Shown here one piece after another: positions 44,815-58,200 of a stretch of 64,000 nucleotides of DNA. How positions within the stretch are numbered: the first letter of the stretch is position 1; every line of letters starts with the position of its first letter. A model generated the notes under the pieces. The model was not told the DNA's origin. It worked only from the letters and a program-made list of their open reading frames with translations, and ran no database searches. The translations under genes were made by a program, and so were the position numbers. Origin of the DNA: Apostichopus japonicus (Eukaryota; Echinodermata; Holothuroidea; Aspidochirotida; Stichopodidae); contig NC_092575.1 of NCBI RefSeq assembly GCF_037975245.1, positions 2,733,001 through 2,797,000 on the forward strand, given 5' to 3'.

Positions 44815-45849
44815 TTTTTAAAAACTATGTGAGTCTAATAGGAATCATGTTCAAATGCATGAATTGCAATCGAGTAGTTCATCACAGTTCTCTCTGTATC
44901 CTGCGATCAATCTGGAGACAACAAGAAACTTGGAATTTATCAAATGGAAATGAATATTCATATGTTTGATTATTACAAAAAAAAAACTAATAATATCTGT
45001 TCAATGAAGCCTAGCAGTGAGATATTATTAATTATGCAATGTCAAATGTCATATGAAAGTAGACACCCAGACAGTTATCATTAATACCAACAAAAGAAAG
45101 AAAAATTACATTTTAAACTCAATGTTCTTTCTATGTCATCAAACAAGAAACATATGATGATTGCCTAAGGTGGAGGTTGCCAGTAAATTTTTTCAATAGG
45201 GTGAAGGTTGCATTTGGTCATGTGCATAGTGGGCACCCCCCCCCAAACCCCCACTATGTAGAACTATATGTAGAACCCCTGATCTAGGCAATATATGTCA
45301 TGGTTTATGGTGTAATCAATAGTGTAAAATACATTCACAGACACTTATCTCTTATGCAATGCCACTTTGTATGTGTACACTTGAGCACTGTATTTCTGTT
45401 TTGTTTATCTGTTGTTTGTTGTTTTTCATTTGTTTTTTTCACAGAATTTTGATTATGTAAAGGTGACTATAAGTGAAAGAAAACACAAGCATTCCTTGCT
45501 GGTTCCAAATTTCATGTAAACTGCATTGCTCAGTCTATGTCACTATGGAAACTCGCGAACGTAGAAAATTGTCACAAACTTACAGATATCATTCTGTCAA
45601 AGAGATGCTGTTTTTAAGTTTGAAACTTTCTCTGTAGCATATCTGGCATATGCTCCCTTCATGAGGGTGAAGTGTTTTTACGCAGTGTGATCGGAATATT
45701 GATTTTTACTTTTAAGTCAAAACCGAATACCAACTCAGACACTTAAAATGCTTCCTTATTTTAAAAGAGGACAAAAGTATGGATTGATATCATGATGTAA
45801 TACACAAAAAACCAAGAATTGTTTTCAAATTATTTTGTGTCCTTTACCT
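44815..45849. other. intergenic, no gene seen
   Basis: AT-rich sequence with a C run (45,237-45,244) and no exon-like frame. Confidence 0.4.
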
Positions 45850-46780
45850 CTTTGGTTATTTGCCTTTAATAGGCAGCCCAAGTAACCTTCGCAGTTAAGT
45901 TGGTGTGTGTATGTGATGCCCTATCCTGTAAACAGGATATCTCAAGTTAGGTAATCTCTACAGTTCTCATATTTGCCATGTCGCTTGCCCATGATGATTG
46001 CAAGAACCTCATTGTTTAAGTGGAGGTCAAAGGTTATTTGGGGTCTGCAGAGGGCAAAATGTGAAAATCTCAAAAACATCTCCAGAGCCTGAACATCATT
46101 GGAGCTCATATATGCATGGTAGCGTTATGTAGTGTCAACATTTTAAATAATTTGGTGTAGGTCAGAAATGATTTAAGGTCACCAGGGGTCAAAACTTGAA
46201 CTCCTTGTAAACATGATATCTCCAGACAGGAAACTTTATTGGCTCTCATATGTTCATGGGGCTTACCTATAATGAATAAAATAAACCTAATGTTTTGGTG
46301 GAGGTCAAAGGTCATCAAAGGTCACCCTCTGTAAAGCCAGTTATAAACAAACCTTGTTAACAACATCCAAAGATAGGTTACATCACATAGCTCAAACTTG
46401 GCATGTGTCTTTCTTACAGTGAGTACAAGAACCCTATTATAAGTTTGGGGAGTGGTCACGGTCATGTGTGGTCAGCAGAGGTCAAAATATCAAAAGTACT
46501 TAATCTTGAGACATACAAACCTTCAAAGAGATTATATAATATGCAAGGTAGATTACTACTGCGATAAGTAAAATGATCCACAATTCGGTATAAGTGAAAA
46601 CTCAGTTAAGGTTCAATTGCAAACCCTACAGGATTTCTAAAGGTCAGTTCTCAATGAAGATGTAAAACTTAAACTGATTTGACTTCCTCATATGTAGTAC
46701 AACACCCTTGCTGTTTAGGTAGAGGTCAAAGATCGACTTAATTGGGTACCTGCAGTGTGAAGTTCAGTTAGGGTTAGCTT
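45850..46780. repeat. degenerate tandem repeat with AGGTCAAAGGTCA words
   Basis: Loosely repeated blocks of roughly 150-200 bases contain (G)TGGAGGTCAAAGGT(C/T)AT, a GTCANCAGAGG/GGTCTGCAGAGG segment, and AACATGATATCTCCAGA-type sequence. One block carries a perfect direct repeat AGGTCAAAGGTCA (about 46,304-46,316), the DR1 half-site arrangement bound by nuclear receptors. Whether it is functional is unknown. Confidence 0.6.
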
Positions 46781-47863
46781 GCAAACTACTCTTCAACTTC
46801 ATAGGCAAGTAACTGCTGGGAGTTTGCCTCTGGTTTTCTTACTAAAAAGAGGAAGTAAACCATATGGGGAAAATATTCCACTCTACCTGTTGAAAACACC
46901 ATCTCAATATTTCCAAGTAACATTTGTTTCTCAGATATATGTTTGTTACTCCAAATAAGGCTTTTAGTTATGGGTGGTAGATTGTCAAAAACTGGGGCAT
47001 TATTGAGAAACATATAGCTAGGCATGAGCATCAACTTTCTGTATCAATGACAAGATTCCCTCACCCTGCCTTTCTGCCCTACAGGCTCACCCTAGAAACA
47101 CTAATACCACATTCAATGGCATATGCGCTGAAGCGAGGAAGGGTCTGTGATGGACCATGCCCCGCCTCTTTCATCAGTTGGGGGTGGGGGGGGTTACATT
47201 CGAACAGGGGCAAAACTTTCCTTGAGTCCCTGATCCGGCCCCTTCCGACTTCCGTTCCGACTGCAACGACCCCAGGACCCACCTCATTTATATAATCATG
47301 GATCTGGCGCTTTCTTGAATATTCATCCCCTAACTAAACAGAAAATTTGAATTCTGCACCCCCTATTCCCAACCCAACCCAACCCCCCCCCCTCTCCTCC
47401 ACCTTTATAATCCTGTTCACGCCACTGCTCCTACCACAATGCAACGCCATGACGATGACCGATTTAGTAGGCCACGGGACGTAATGGTCCAGTCATCTGA
47501 GGGAACGCCTTCTAAGCTTGTTGGTCTGCAACAATGAATCTTCACTGTTTGGATGAAGATGAACAAAACGAAAACGATGTTAGGAATGCGGGAAGTGAAC
47601 GTAGCAGGTCACCGAGACTCTCAAACAGGTTCCCTAAATAAAAAATGGCATGTTCTCAAATTTTAGTCTTATTTAAGAATGAGCAATTTGCCATATCAAA
47701 TGTGAAATTAAAAACCAAGCAAAATTTAAATATATTTATACGTGGTAATTTTTAACTTTTGATTAGATTTTAGCGAACTAAAATAGCTTGTTTTTCTCAA
47801 ATTTGGCTCCCACATTTTAAGTATAGGTACAAAAAGGTGCTGTTTATCGTTCAATTCAAGAAA
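46781..47863. other. spacer upstream of the septin 5' exons
   Basis: 47,330-47,430 holds C runs ending in TTCACGCCACTGCTCC, probably the end of an old transposon. An acidic 35-codon ORF (MNLHCLDEDEQNENDVRNAG...) starts at about 47,537. It could be a 5' exon, but its possible donors do not match the phase of the septin exons. Confidence 0.4.
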
Positions 47864-48016
47864 ATGGCTGCAGGTGAGAAACCGACTGTGACATTTGATA
47901 TGTTGAATTCTGTGATAACATGTAGTTCAATTTAGCAAATTTGTGATGTTAACAATATTGAATGATTATTTGTTTCTTTTCTTTCCATGTTTTATCCTTC
48001 AGACGGAAGAAATACG
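47864..48016 (+). CDS. SEPTIN2: septin upstream first exon plus 14-nt micro-exon
   Basis: 47,864-47,873 reads ATGGCTGCAG (M-A-A plus one base, context AAAATGG) with donor G-GTGAGA. 48,003-48,016 is a 14-nt exon (acceptor ATCCTTCAG, donor ACG-GTGAGTAG). Joined they give MAADGRNT in phase 0, which continues directly into septin exon [20 protein letters not shown] at 52,710. Septin-2 proteins normally begin with a short variable head before exactly this segment. The call rests on phase and splice sites only. Confidence 0.65.
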
Positions 48017-51000
48017 GTGAGTAGCTGAATTTATCAGAGCCCATCCCATGCTCTAGGTCGGTTAGTGTGGTACCAGTGTAACGTAGCCTAGGCATACAGT
48101 AGGCCTAACTCTACATATCACATTCACACTTAGTTACAAGTTGAACTTGAAGGGCAGGCAAAGCTGGAAAACCACTCTTTCTTAGTTTACACGTTTTAGC
48201 CGTACAAAGTATTTCAAACTTACGACACATCCAGTACCCGTTACACTAATAATAGTATGATTAGAGCTAGGCCAACATTAGGTCGGACCTGTGCTCCCAA
48301 ACAAGGTAAATTCGTATTCACACTGGCTTGTTTCCATAATCTGAAACTTGCTATGGTTCATGACAGTCAACCATATCTACTTTCTTTGACAAGGAATGAA
48401 AACTACATAGGCCTACTAAGTACTAGCCTATACTAAGCGTTTCCAGACTTTCAGTACCTAGGATTTTTATCCAAATTGTAGGAATGTCATGTTTAAATTT
48501 AAGAATTATCATAGGTCAAGTAGACTTTGCAAGCCGGGCAATGCCAACAACCCTTGTTTTGTTTTTTTTTCCAAATTGAGGGATACCTATTTAATACTAT
48601 TTATACATTTTTAAACAAATTCATGTTAAGACCTTATACTAGCAATTTTAACCCCAATAGAGATTATGGAAAGCCCTCAAAGCCTCATGTATTATTGCTG
48701 TCAGGTTATGACATCAATCAAGAGAACTTTATGCCGGCAATGTTGCTCCTGATGCTACGCAGTTGGGTTAGGAGCTTTATCAATGGGTTTTAACCCTAAT
48801 TTATTTTATTTATTTCTGTACAATCAGTCAGAAAAAAGTTGCTATAAAAGATATTCTGATACAGATTATTGTAGGCCACCTGATGAAGTCATCAGAAAAT
48901 ATCAATTGACTATTTAGAAACAATCTCCCCAATAGGAATACCTCAGCGATCATTGAGTGCTGCAATATTGCATTGCTGTTGTGTAAAGCATACATGTAGA
49001 ACTGGTTTATAATATCTTTTAAACATGCTGTATTTAGTAAAATGAAGAATGTTAAACTGACTGGGAACAGCAGCTTATTGGCCAAAATCAGTTTCTGTGA
49101 GTACAGTACAATTCTGGGCCAATTCGAACCATATTCCCAATCTAAATATCGGTTGCATCTGTTTCCATAATATCAAGACTCGACAACGTCTAATTGCTTA
49201 ATCCAGTGCATTGTCAATGTTCTAGAAGATAGGAACGACTTCCATTATGGAATAGACATATTTGCATAATTTGCTTTAGATGTGTTCTGTACTTTATGCT
49301 GCTAATATTGCAGACATAGAGTATGTTGTTCACTAATCGTCAACCGTCATGTATAGGTAACGAAAGCTCCCTGTAAATGAGCGTTCTTCATTCTGCCCCA
49401 AAATCGATATTCAGAATGCTTTCAAGCTAATTTCGACTTGAAATTTTTTTTTTTTTTAAATTAATGGTCTCCATCAGAAGTGAGAGACAAAAGAATAATA
49501 TTATACATGAGGATAATGTGGACATCAATGTGGGAGCTGGCATTCCAAGATGACTACATGAGTGCAACAGGTTGGCTTGTTGTACTGTAGATGTTCATGG
49601 AATGTTGCTAGGAGGGGCAAATGGAAGGCCTAGTGCATCTTTAGTTGCGAGGCAAAACTGCAAGGGTAATTTTGGTAGCAAGAGGAGATCATACACAATT
49701 ACATTATATATATATCTTGTGCACGGTCATAGTCACAAGTGATACAGAGCTAGTGTATTTGGCCCATCTGCCATAAATACTTTCTCCTCATCCCCATCCT
49801 CCTTTAGAAACAAAGAAAGACTTAAATTGAAGCTGTACTAAATCTTTGATTTCTTGTGAAATAATGTACAGTACTAGGAGCCCTCTCCCACCAAAAAAAA
49901 AAAATGGAAGCTCCCCAAAACAGCAAAAGAAGTGATTCTCCCTGATCATTGGTATGGTGAAATACATACTTTGTCCCTGGAAGGGAGACCACTGCAAATA
50001 GCCGTTGTCACTTTTAAATGTGGATTTGTAATTGTCGCACACATTAAAACCAATAACAGTTCTGTTCTTGAATTGAGCAGAACTATATTACCAAAAAGAC
50101 ACGTATACATGCATTCTAATTGATCTGCCTTACGACATGGTTATGAACATGTGAGTGCTTATAATTTTCCAAAGGAAAAATGAAATCTAACAATAATTAA
50201 GGGTCGAGCATTACCATATGTATTAAAAAGAAATTTTAAATTTCACTTCACTAATTGGCTCTTTATCTCTCTCTCTATCACTATAAGTACAGTTCCCATG
50301 TCAGAATTTAAACAGTAACAAACTTGACAAGCACCCTAATAGTTTTACATTGGAATTGGGTTGTTAATGGGTCATGGAAAGTAAAAGTGGATCCCCAAGT
50401 CCAGCATACGACGTACTGTAGAAATTAGAATGTTTTAGTATTGTCTTTTAAAAATCAACTGCTGCATGTGTAACATGGTAATCAGCTCTTAATACCTTTA
50501 TAGTCAGGATCGTGTAACTAGGTATGCCGTTAATGGTTTACTTATTGGCATGTGATTAATAGCAATGCTACTTTAGCACTACAGCGTTTCCCTGTATAGG
50601 AATTTGAGGTATTTCTGTCCGTTAAAGGAAAGGAACATAATAATGTTGTGGATTTTCGTTACTTTTACAGAGATTTTTCAAATCAATCATAAATTATCTG
50701 AAGAGTGAAAGAACAATGAAGTTATGATAATCAACTATATGTGAAGCAGTACAGTGTTCATGATTGAGAAGCTCATTCAACCTAACTTCCGAAAGTTATT
50801 TACTATTAGTCTGTGAAAAAGTCAACTTTGAGTGTAAAGAGTGGATCAAAATATTATGAGTTTGAAAAGTTGATATCAAAAGGAATTGGAGAAAATCTAT
50901 TTTGAGTATTTTGAGGTCCTATTTGAACATGTTTTTATAATATATACATCGGCAAATTTAGGCATATATATTTCAAATAATGAAGCAATTGTTGATCAAA

Positions 51001-52221
51001 AATTGACAGGGCTCCCTGGATTTGGAATTTTTGACCAAACTGCAACTTTTCTCTTGAAATATTTTGAAGGAAAACAAAGACATAATTCAAGATTCTGTTG
51101 CTAGATGCATTCACAAATAAAATATCACCAATTTTGGGAAACGAAGTCATATCTTTGGGATACAAAACTCTATGAGGATGTTGTTTTGTCCTGTAAACAT
51201 GCCCAAAAAAATCCAGCAGTTTTGTTCAGTAATCAATTTTCTCCCATAGGAATATCCCGTTACGATGATTATGCTTGGTTTGTTTTGACTCTGCGGTATA
51301 GTTTCGCTTGCTTTGCAAAATGCAGAATCATCCATTTTCTGCATTAACAGCACTTTCTTGGGGGGAAATTGACCATTTGAAGCAACATTTAACTTTCACA
51401 GTAATTTACAATGCTTCAAATGTTATTGAATTTACTTTTTTACCACATAACAGCAAGTTACCCATCACCTTTTGATGACATTGCTGATTAGCAAAGTAAA
51501 GATTTATGCAAAATGAATCATTTTTAAAAAATTTTGAGCCTCATTTTAAGCTACTGCCTGAAAGAAGATATATATATATATCTTGAGCTAGTACTATCTG
51601 ACAAGGAGGAGGTTCAGTACTCACACAGTAACTCTTTACATCATAGTTACCGTGTCTATCATTGGCCAACGAGTCAAGATCGCCAGACGCCTAACCTCCC
51701 GCGGGTTTTAGCATTGGAACCTTTTTCGCACAACACCGATTCTTGTAAATGCTCGTAAGACGTGCCTCTCCTATGGTCCGAGAACAGATATATAAGGCAT
51801 GGTGGGGTTTGCAGATACGACCGCTCTGTGCTTTGTCAGTGATAGTAGTGTTAGTGGTATTGTGTGCGCATGTGTGGTGTGTTCTCATTTATTTACCTGC
51901 AAAGTAATATAATTCTTTAATCTGAAGTTTCATCGTGGCATGTTATATGATACTGTGTAACTGGTATGCTGTGCTGAGGTCTGTGGTCTGTTATTGTGCA
52001 GGACTATGCATGTACGTGTATAGAACTATTAGTATAGAGAGGAAACCTACTGTACTAGTTTATACGCATCATAGTTGTAGTCTAAATGAGCTGTCTAAAC
52101 TTCCTGCCATTTGTGTACTCTATGAGCATATTCATATTTAGTGTGTAGCGTGTGGGTCATTAAGACAGCACAGGTGCCATTGTAACAGGATTAATTAGGA
52201 AACCGTTGAGTTTATTACCAG
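48017..52221. other. long septin 5' intron, no gene seen
   Basis: AT-rich. Short ORFs at 48,527-49,085 and 50,886-51,353 are on both strands over the same DNA and lack domains. TA microsatellites lie near 49,705-49,715 and 51,570-51,582. Confidence 0.5.
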
Positions 52222-52266
52222 GAAGGAAGAATGCAAAGTGGAGAGATGGACGAGTCGGAAGACGAC
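52222..52266 (+). CDS. SEPTIN2: septin alternative first or cassette exon
   Basis: From ATG 52,231 it encodes [12 protein letters not shown] followed by donor GAC-GTGAGTAA, in phase 0 with the next septin exon. It is also preceded by an acceptor-like TTTATTACCAG, giving a 45-nt exon ([15 protein letters not shown]) that fits in frame between the micro-exon and 52,710. So it can serve as a first exon or an in-frame cassette. The acidic head is unlike the upstream alternative. Confidence 0.7.
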
Positions 52267-55200
52267 GTGAGTAATCGGTGAACCTTTTTGCAAAACATGG
52301 CTTTTAAGGAACATGTGTTTGAAAACAGATTTGCAACCTAGCGCAGTGAAGTGAATTCTAAGGCCATAACATGAAGTCTGTCCCACAACAGATGTTTCAT
52401 CATACAGGAAATTCTGCAATTGTCCAAATAATCATAAAAATGAAAGCAAATAATTTGAATAATTTCGGTCAATTTACTGTACCTGGGTGCTGTTGCTGGT
52501 TTGACATGGGAACTCAGGCAGACAATTGATTCTATTATTTTTATTATTAACTGACAAGTGTACATATTAGCGACTGGGGCCAATGTTGACATGTCAGTCT
52601 TATTTTTAGAAGGAAACCAAAAAAAACATACACTTTCACTGTCATTTCCGGTATTTCCATTTTTTTTTTTTTCCATTTGACATAGTTTCTCTTTCCTTTT
52701 GGTTCTCAGTTCACGAATCCAGAAACCCCCGGCTATGTGGGTTTTGCAAATCTACCAAACCAAGTCCATCGGAAGTCGGTGAAGAAGGGGTTCGAGTTCA
52801 CCCTGATGGTGGTGGGTAAGTACAAAAACGAAAAGTGAGGGAGGGGGATGTGCAAGGTCTGTGATATATGTCAAAGAACAGTATACATAAACCCCATGCA
52901 TAACCGGTTAAACAAAGTCAGTGCTTAGATTTATCTTTCCCCCTTTTCCGCCACCCCCTCCCCAACCAACCATACTATACTTGCTCCAGTACAATGTCAA
53001 ATGTTACCACATAGGGATCAAGGAAAAGTTTTAAGCTTTGAAGAACATTCAATGCTTACGGGACTTTGCGACTCATGTGAGAAGAGACACATCACAAGTG
53101 GTTGCGTGTGGATGGAAGGGTGTATCATGTCCCACATAACTTATATTCAATTAGTTCATATTGCTGGCAGGGAAATAGGATTCCAAATGTCCCTTACGTC
53201 ACACTGCAGTATGAATTTATGCAAATTAGCCGGCTGTAATCATTTGAATAGGCAAAAATATTCAAAATATTTATAAAAATCTGAAACTTCAATAATTCAG
53301 CTTTAACATGACACCACATTTAGGGTGCTTCAGTAAAGTTTGAAATTTGGCTTCTAGGGATACAAAAGCTTGGACTTGCCCTGCAATATTGTGTTTGTTT
53401 GTTCCTTCACATGTTGTGCCTTAATGTATACTACAGGTTAAGTGTTCAGAAATATAGCGACTTATGCAGAAAGCAGTCTGTGTAGAGAGGTGTGTAGATT
53501 ATGTGTCTCCCAGGCTTCAAATACTGAATTTAAGCAAAATGGAGCTTTCTACATAAGCTGCCATACATTTAGTCGCATTTGTGTAATAACAATTTGTCCT
53601 TTTTTGGAATGAACGTTTTTTGCTGTGTGAAACCTGTTGAATTAATGGCTGCAGGAGTAAGTTCTGCAAAGTGTGCTGTATGTGTTAAAGAACAGTCGTT
53701 GGGCACAGTAAATCAAGATAATCCATGTAGCATGTGTGTAACTTAATGTAGCATACATGTGAGTAACTTAATGAAGTTAACATATTTTCATAACTGAATA
53801 CAAGATGAAAATACAGATATTCACTTTAAATGTGTAAACAGGGCAATATCAAAACCACAAAAAAAAATGTTTGGCGTATACACGGCCAAACTCCCTTCCC
53901 CCATTCCCACCATAAGCCCCACCCCTCCCCCACCCCCAAGCCTTCCTTTTCAGAAATAACCAGCTGCAATACAAATTATTTCATTCCAAGGAGGGCCATT
54001 TCCTATCTGTATACCTTTCATTGCTGTGGGAAATACTTTCTGTCCGAAGAAGTCTGTCTAGCTAATGAAATTATATTAGTTTCACTTTACTGCAAGACTA
54101 CTACTACCATATATGGTGGCTAGTTGTGTGCTGCAGTATGTACATTTCTCTGTATACATACATTTTAGTAGTTGGTACATTGTAATTTGGAGTACTCATT
54201 GGTCATATAAATAATGAAGCATTAATTTATATATGAATATGTATGATCATTACAGTTGGGGTATGAATGCATGCACTCACAACCTCCCCCCCCCCCCCCC
54301 CTCAACCTGGCATTCCTATTCAGCAATATTCAACTATTTTACACATTAGCTCGTTCAAAGCCCCTTTTCTACTGATTACATGTATTTCAATGTATGTAAC
54401 CTTGAGAAAAGAATGCTGATCTCATTGGTGGCGTGTTTCATATGCCTTCGTTGCTATGGAAAGTCCTTTCTGTCTAGCTGAGTAAGTAGTTTCACTTTAC
54501 TTCAAAGCACTAAATGGATTGTTGTGTGCAATATTTGCTCAGATACATACATTAAGTACTACTTGGTACAGTACATTGTGATTTGGAGTACTTGCTCAAT
54601 CGGGATTAAAGAAACAAACCAGAAGTTTCTCTTTCTCTCTTTTATGGCTTATTCATTAATGGTGGTGTATGAATTGGAGGCCAAAAATAGATGTGAACAT
54701 TTTATTCTTTATATTGTCATCTGTGTTTCTTTTATGTTTAAGTAGCCCTAATGAATAGTAGATGTAGAGAGAGAGAGAGTGGAAGGAAAAACATGTCTGT
54801 CTAACGAGCAGTATATAATATAAATATATGTAATGAAACTCAAGGCAACTGAGTGACAATGTAAACGATAAAACCTAACACATTCGGAATCGAACAGAAC
54901 AGTTACAAAGCAACTTCCTCTGCATTTACAATAATTACATAATATTCATGGATGCAAAATGCAACAATATTGCAGTACAACTGCAAGATATATTACAAGT
55001 TGCTCTAGTACCGTGAACATTTACTTACCCATTCCTTATACCCCCTCCAAGGCATTCTGCCCCCACCCCCACCCTTCATGTACAGTACTCTTTGTGCCAA
55101 CAAGAAGTGATGTTTTTCTCAAAGACATCTCAGTTAGTTTTTTAACCCCTTTTAACAAGCCTTCCATGGACTGGTTCCATTGAGGTAACTTGTTGAGTCG

Positions 55201-58200
55201 GTAAAGGGGTAAAGTAAGCTTTAGTGATTTACTTCAGGGGTGAGGGTACTCTACCTCACCTCGTTCCTCCGACGTCACTACATTTCAAATTTGATCTACG
55301 GTACCGTGTGTCCTTTTTCTTGTGAAACTTTTGTAAACTAACTTTTGGGATGGTTGGTGGAATAAAAGAAAGTACTGTTGCACATAGTATCTTGGAGTTG
55401 AATGAAAAATGGGGGGCGGAGGGAGGTAGGTATGGAGGGAGGGAGGGGATCTGGAAAATTTTTATGGGCACACATTTAAGCTGTCTTTCTGTCCATGGCA
55501 AGAGAGCTATGACGAGGAAGGAGCTAAAGGAAGTGGATAAAGTATTCTGGCCTCCATTTTGTTCATTGTCAAACGTAAAAGAACTGGCCATTTACTGTGC
55601 AGTTTACTGTTTATATAATTTCTTATTTTCTTTTCTTTTCTTTCTTTGTCTGATCAGGTGAATCAGGGTTGGGCAAGTCCACGCTGATCAACAGTCTCTT
55701 CCTCACAGACTTGTACCCTGAGAGGCACATTCCAAATGCTGCAGGTAAGCGGAAATTCCAAAAAAATACCGATGTGCATCTGTCTTTATTTCAACTTCAA
55801 TGGTAGACTGACATGTCAAGAGCCAAGACCTATACAAGTGGGGTGGGGGGGGGTGGGGTGGGGGATGGGAAATTGATCTTGTATACATGTCACAGTGAAA
55901 CTTGTGCCCAAAGGGTCTAGCTGCAGCACTCCTGAATTGTACCTACTTCTGTTTGGTCCGGTGAATATCGTTTCACGTCTGGACCATGACCTCCTCAATG
56001 TTGACCTATTTCCTGTGTCTCCCCATGCTGCAATGCTCCCCAGAATGTATAAGTGATGGTTTGAGTATCCTCGTTAGCTGCAGAATATTTAGCCAATTTG
56101 CTGGCCTCTGTCGTAGACTGTAAGCGGAATTGGAACTTTGTTGCAGGAAGTAGGTCGTTATTCACTCATTTCGGAAGAGCATTAAAAAGCATCAAAACTC
56201 TCAGCTCTGATTCTGTTCATTCTTGGCACTTAATTTGGATCTGTGTTAGTAATTGATTAATTAATGTTACTCACATTGAAGAAAATGGTTTGGATGATGA
56301 AATTTACCCAAATGGAATTTTATAACTTTTATCGTATTATTTAATTTTCGTATAGAAATGGTGTCTGTATAGTTTGTTTGGTTATTACTTTATTTGTAGT
56401 AATTTAACACTGGTATGTTTAAGTAACATATTCAGAAATAGACTGCTACTTTAAAAGTAACAATTGTAGGAAATTTATTAGCAAAGTCTCAGGGAGGGGG
56501 AGGGGTTATGGGGTACAGATTGCAACCAGCAAACAAGGTGAGCATTTAAATTTTGTGTAGCAGATTTCAAAGCTATGGATTTGGTCTCTTGAAAACTACT
56601 ATCGTGTTCCTGTGTCAAAAAAAAAAGAAGGAAAAAAACTGTGATACGCCTTTGGACTTGTGTAGCAATTTTACCATTTTTACATTATTGCATTTTGCAA
56701 TGGGATAACGTATAAAGATTATTCCCCGTTAACCCACATTTTGCGTGCTCTGTTGATAGCCATGTTTGGAGGTAAAATGTGTTTTTCCTTCTTTTATTTT
56801 CTTTCTTAATTCTGAATTTCTTTCACAGAAAAATTGGATAAGACAGTAAGCATCGATGCCTCAACAGTGGAAATTGAGGAGAGGGGAGTCAAACTGAGGC
56901 TGACGGTGGTCGACACCCCTGGATACGGGGATGCTATCAACAACAATGACTGGTAAGGGAACAGGAGGATGGTGAGAGAATGAAAGAGGCGACTGATCAG
57001 GTGGTGGGTGAATGGGAACAATGGGTATAGGAGAACAAATTGTCGGATGCAATAGAGTGAGATGAAGATGACAAAGGAGTGAGATGACAAAGGAATGAAT
57101 AATTGAAGTGAGGAGGGAAGAGTAGGGGAGGGTTGGGTTGGGGTTTTTTTAATCCTAAGTTGGCAAGATATCATGATTTATGATTATTATGATTTATCAT
57201 CCGCGAGATATTGTCAATGCCGGTAAACTTCACTTTCTTCCTCAATCAGTAACATATTTTTTTTTTTTTCCTTCAGTGTTTTGATCTTGTACGCTTAAAT
57301 TTAGTGCCTCTCAACACTATAGATGGTAAACCAAAAGTGAAAACATTTAAATTTTGTATCTGAAATGATTGTGGAGCATCGAAGAGACCTTGAAGTCCTC
57401 GATGCCTCTGCTAGGGACTTGTACTCTTCAAGCAAACTAACCAAATGGACCTACAGACCATCATTTGGCTAGAGATAATAACTTTTTAGTTGGTGTAAAA
57501 CAATATGCTCTGGATCCCAACCCAAAGAAAAAATTGATCCCCATTGCATTGCAAGTGTGTCAGTTGCCATTGTTGTCATGCCCTTCTAGGTTTAATGCCA
57601 AGGCCTGGAGGTAACCACACTACACTCCTTGACCTCCTCCCACCCTCCACCCACACCCCCCCCCACCACCACCTCCCTTTCTCCAGCCTTATACCTGTTC
57701 ACCTCTTATCTGCCTTCCACTCGTACCTACCTGTTGTGCAGTAATTTCGTTTTGTTTTCCATTTAATAACCATCACCACTGTAAGAACATTGATGGAAAT
57801 AACATATTTTTTGGCAACTTTGACAACCCCCTTTGACAAGCCTACCATGGATCTCATTCCATGGAAGTACCTTGTTGAGTCGGTAAAGGGGGGAGAGTAA
57901 CGTTCAGTGATTTACTTCAGGGGTGAGGGCGCCCTACCTCATCTCGTTCCTCCGACGTCACTACATCTCAGTATTTTGATCCACTCGTAGATTAAGCGTT
58001 TTATCTTCGATCGCTTTTTTGCTGACCTGGAATGTAAACAATTTTTCTCTTCATGTTTGCATGCTGTAACTAACATATGATACAAGGTGTGAAGGGTGGG
58101 GGGGGGGAGATTACAGTAGGTGCCCGGGAAATCTGGGATAAAGAATAATAAATGAAGGATAAAAGGGGTGAAGGGTGGGGCTACATCCCTGTTTTGTCCC

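Noticed and set aside
47537-47641. Acidic 35-codon ORF as another septin first exon
   Set aside because: Its possible donors leave phase 2, which fits neither the micro-exon nor the 52,710 exon.
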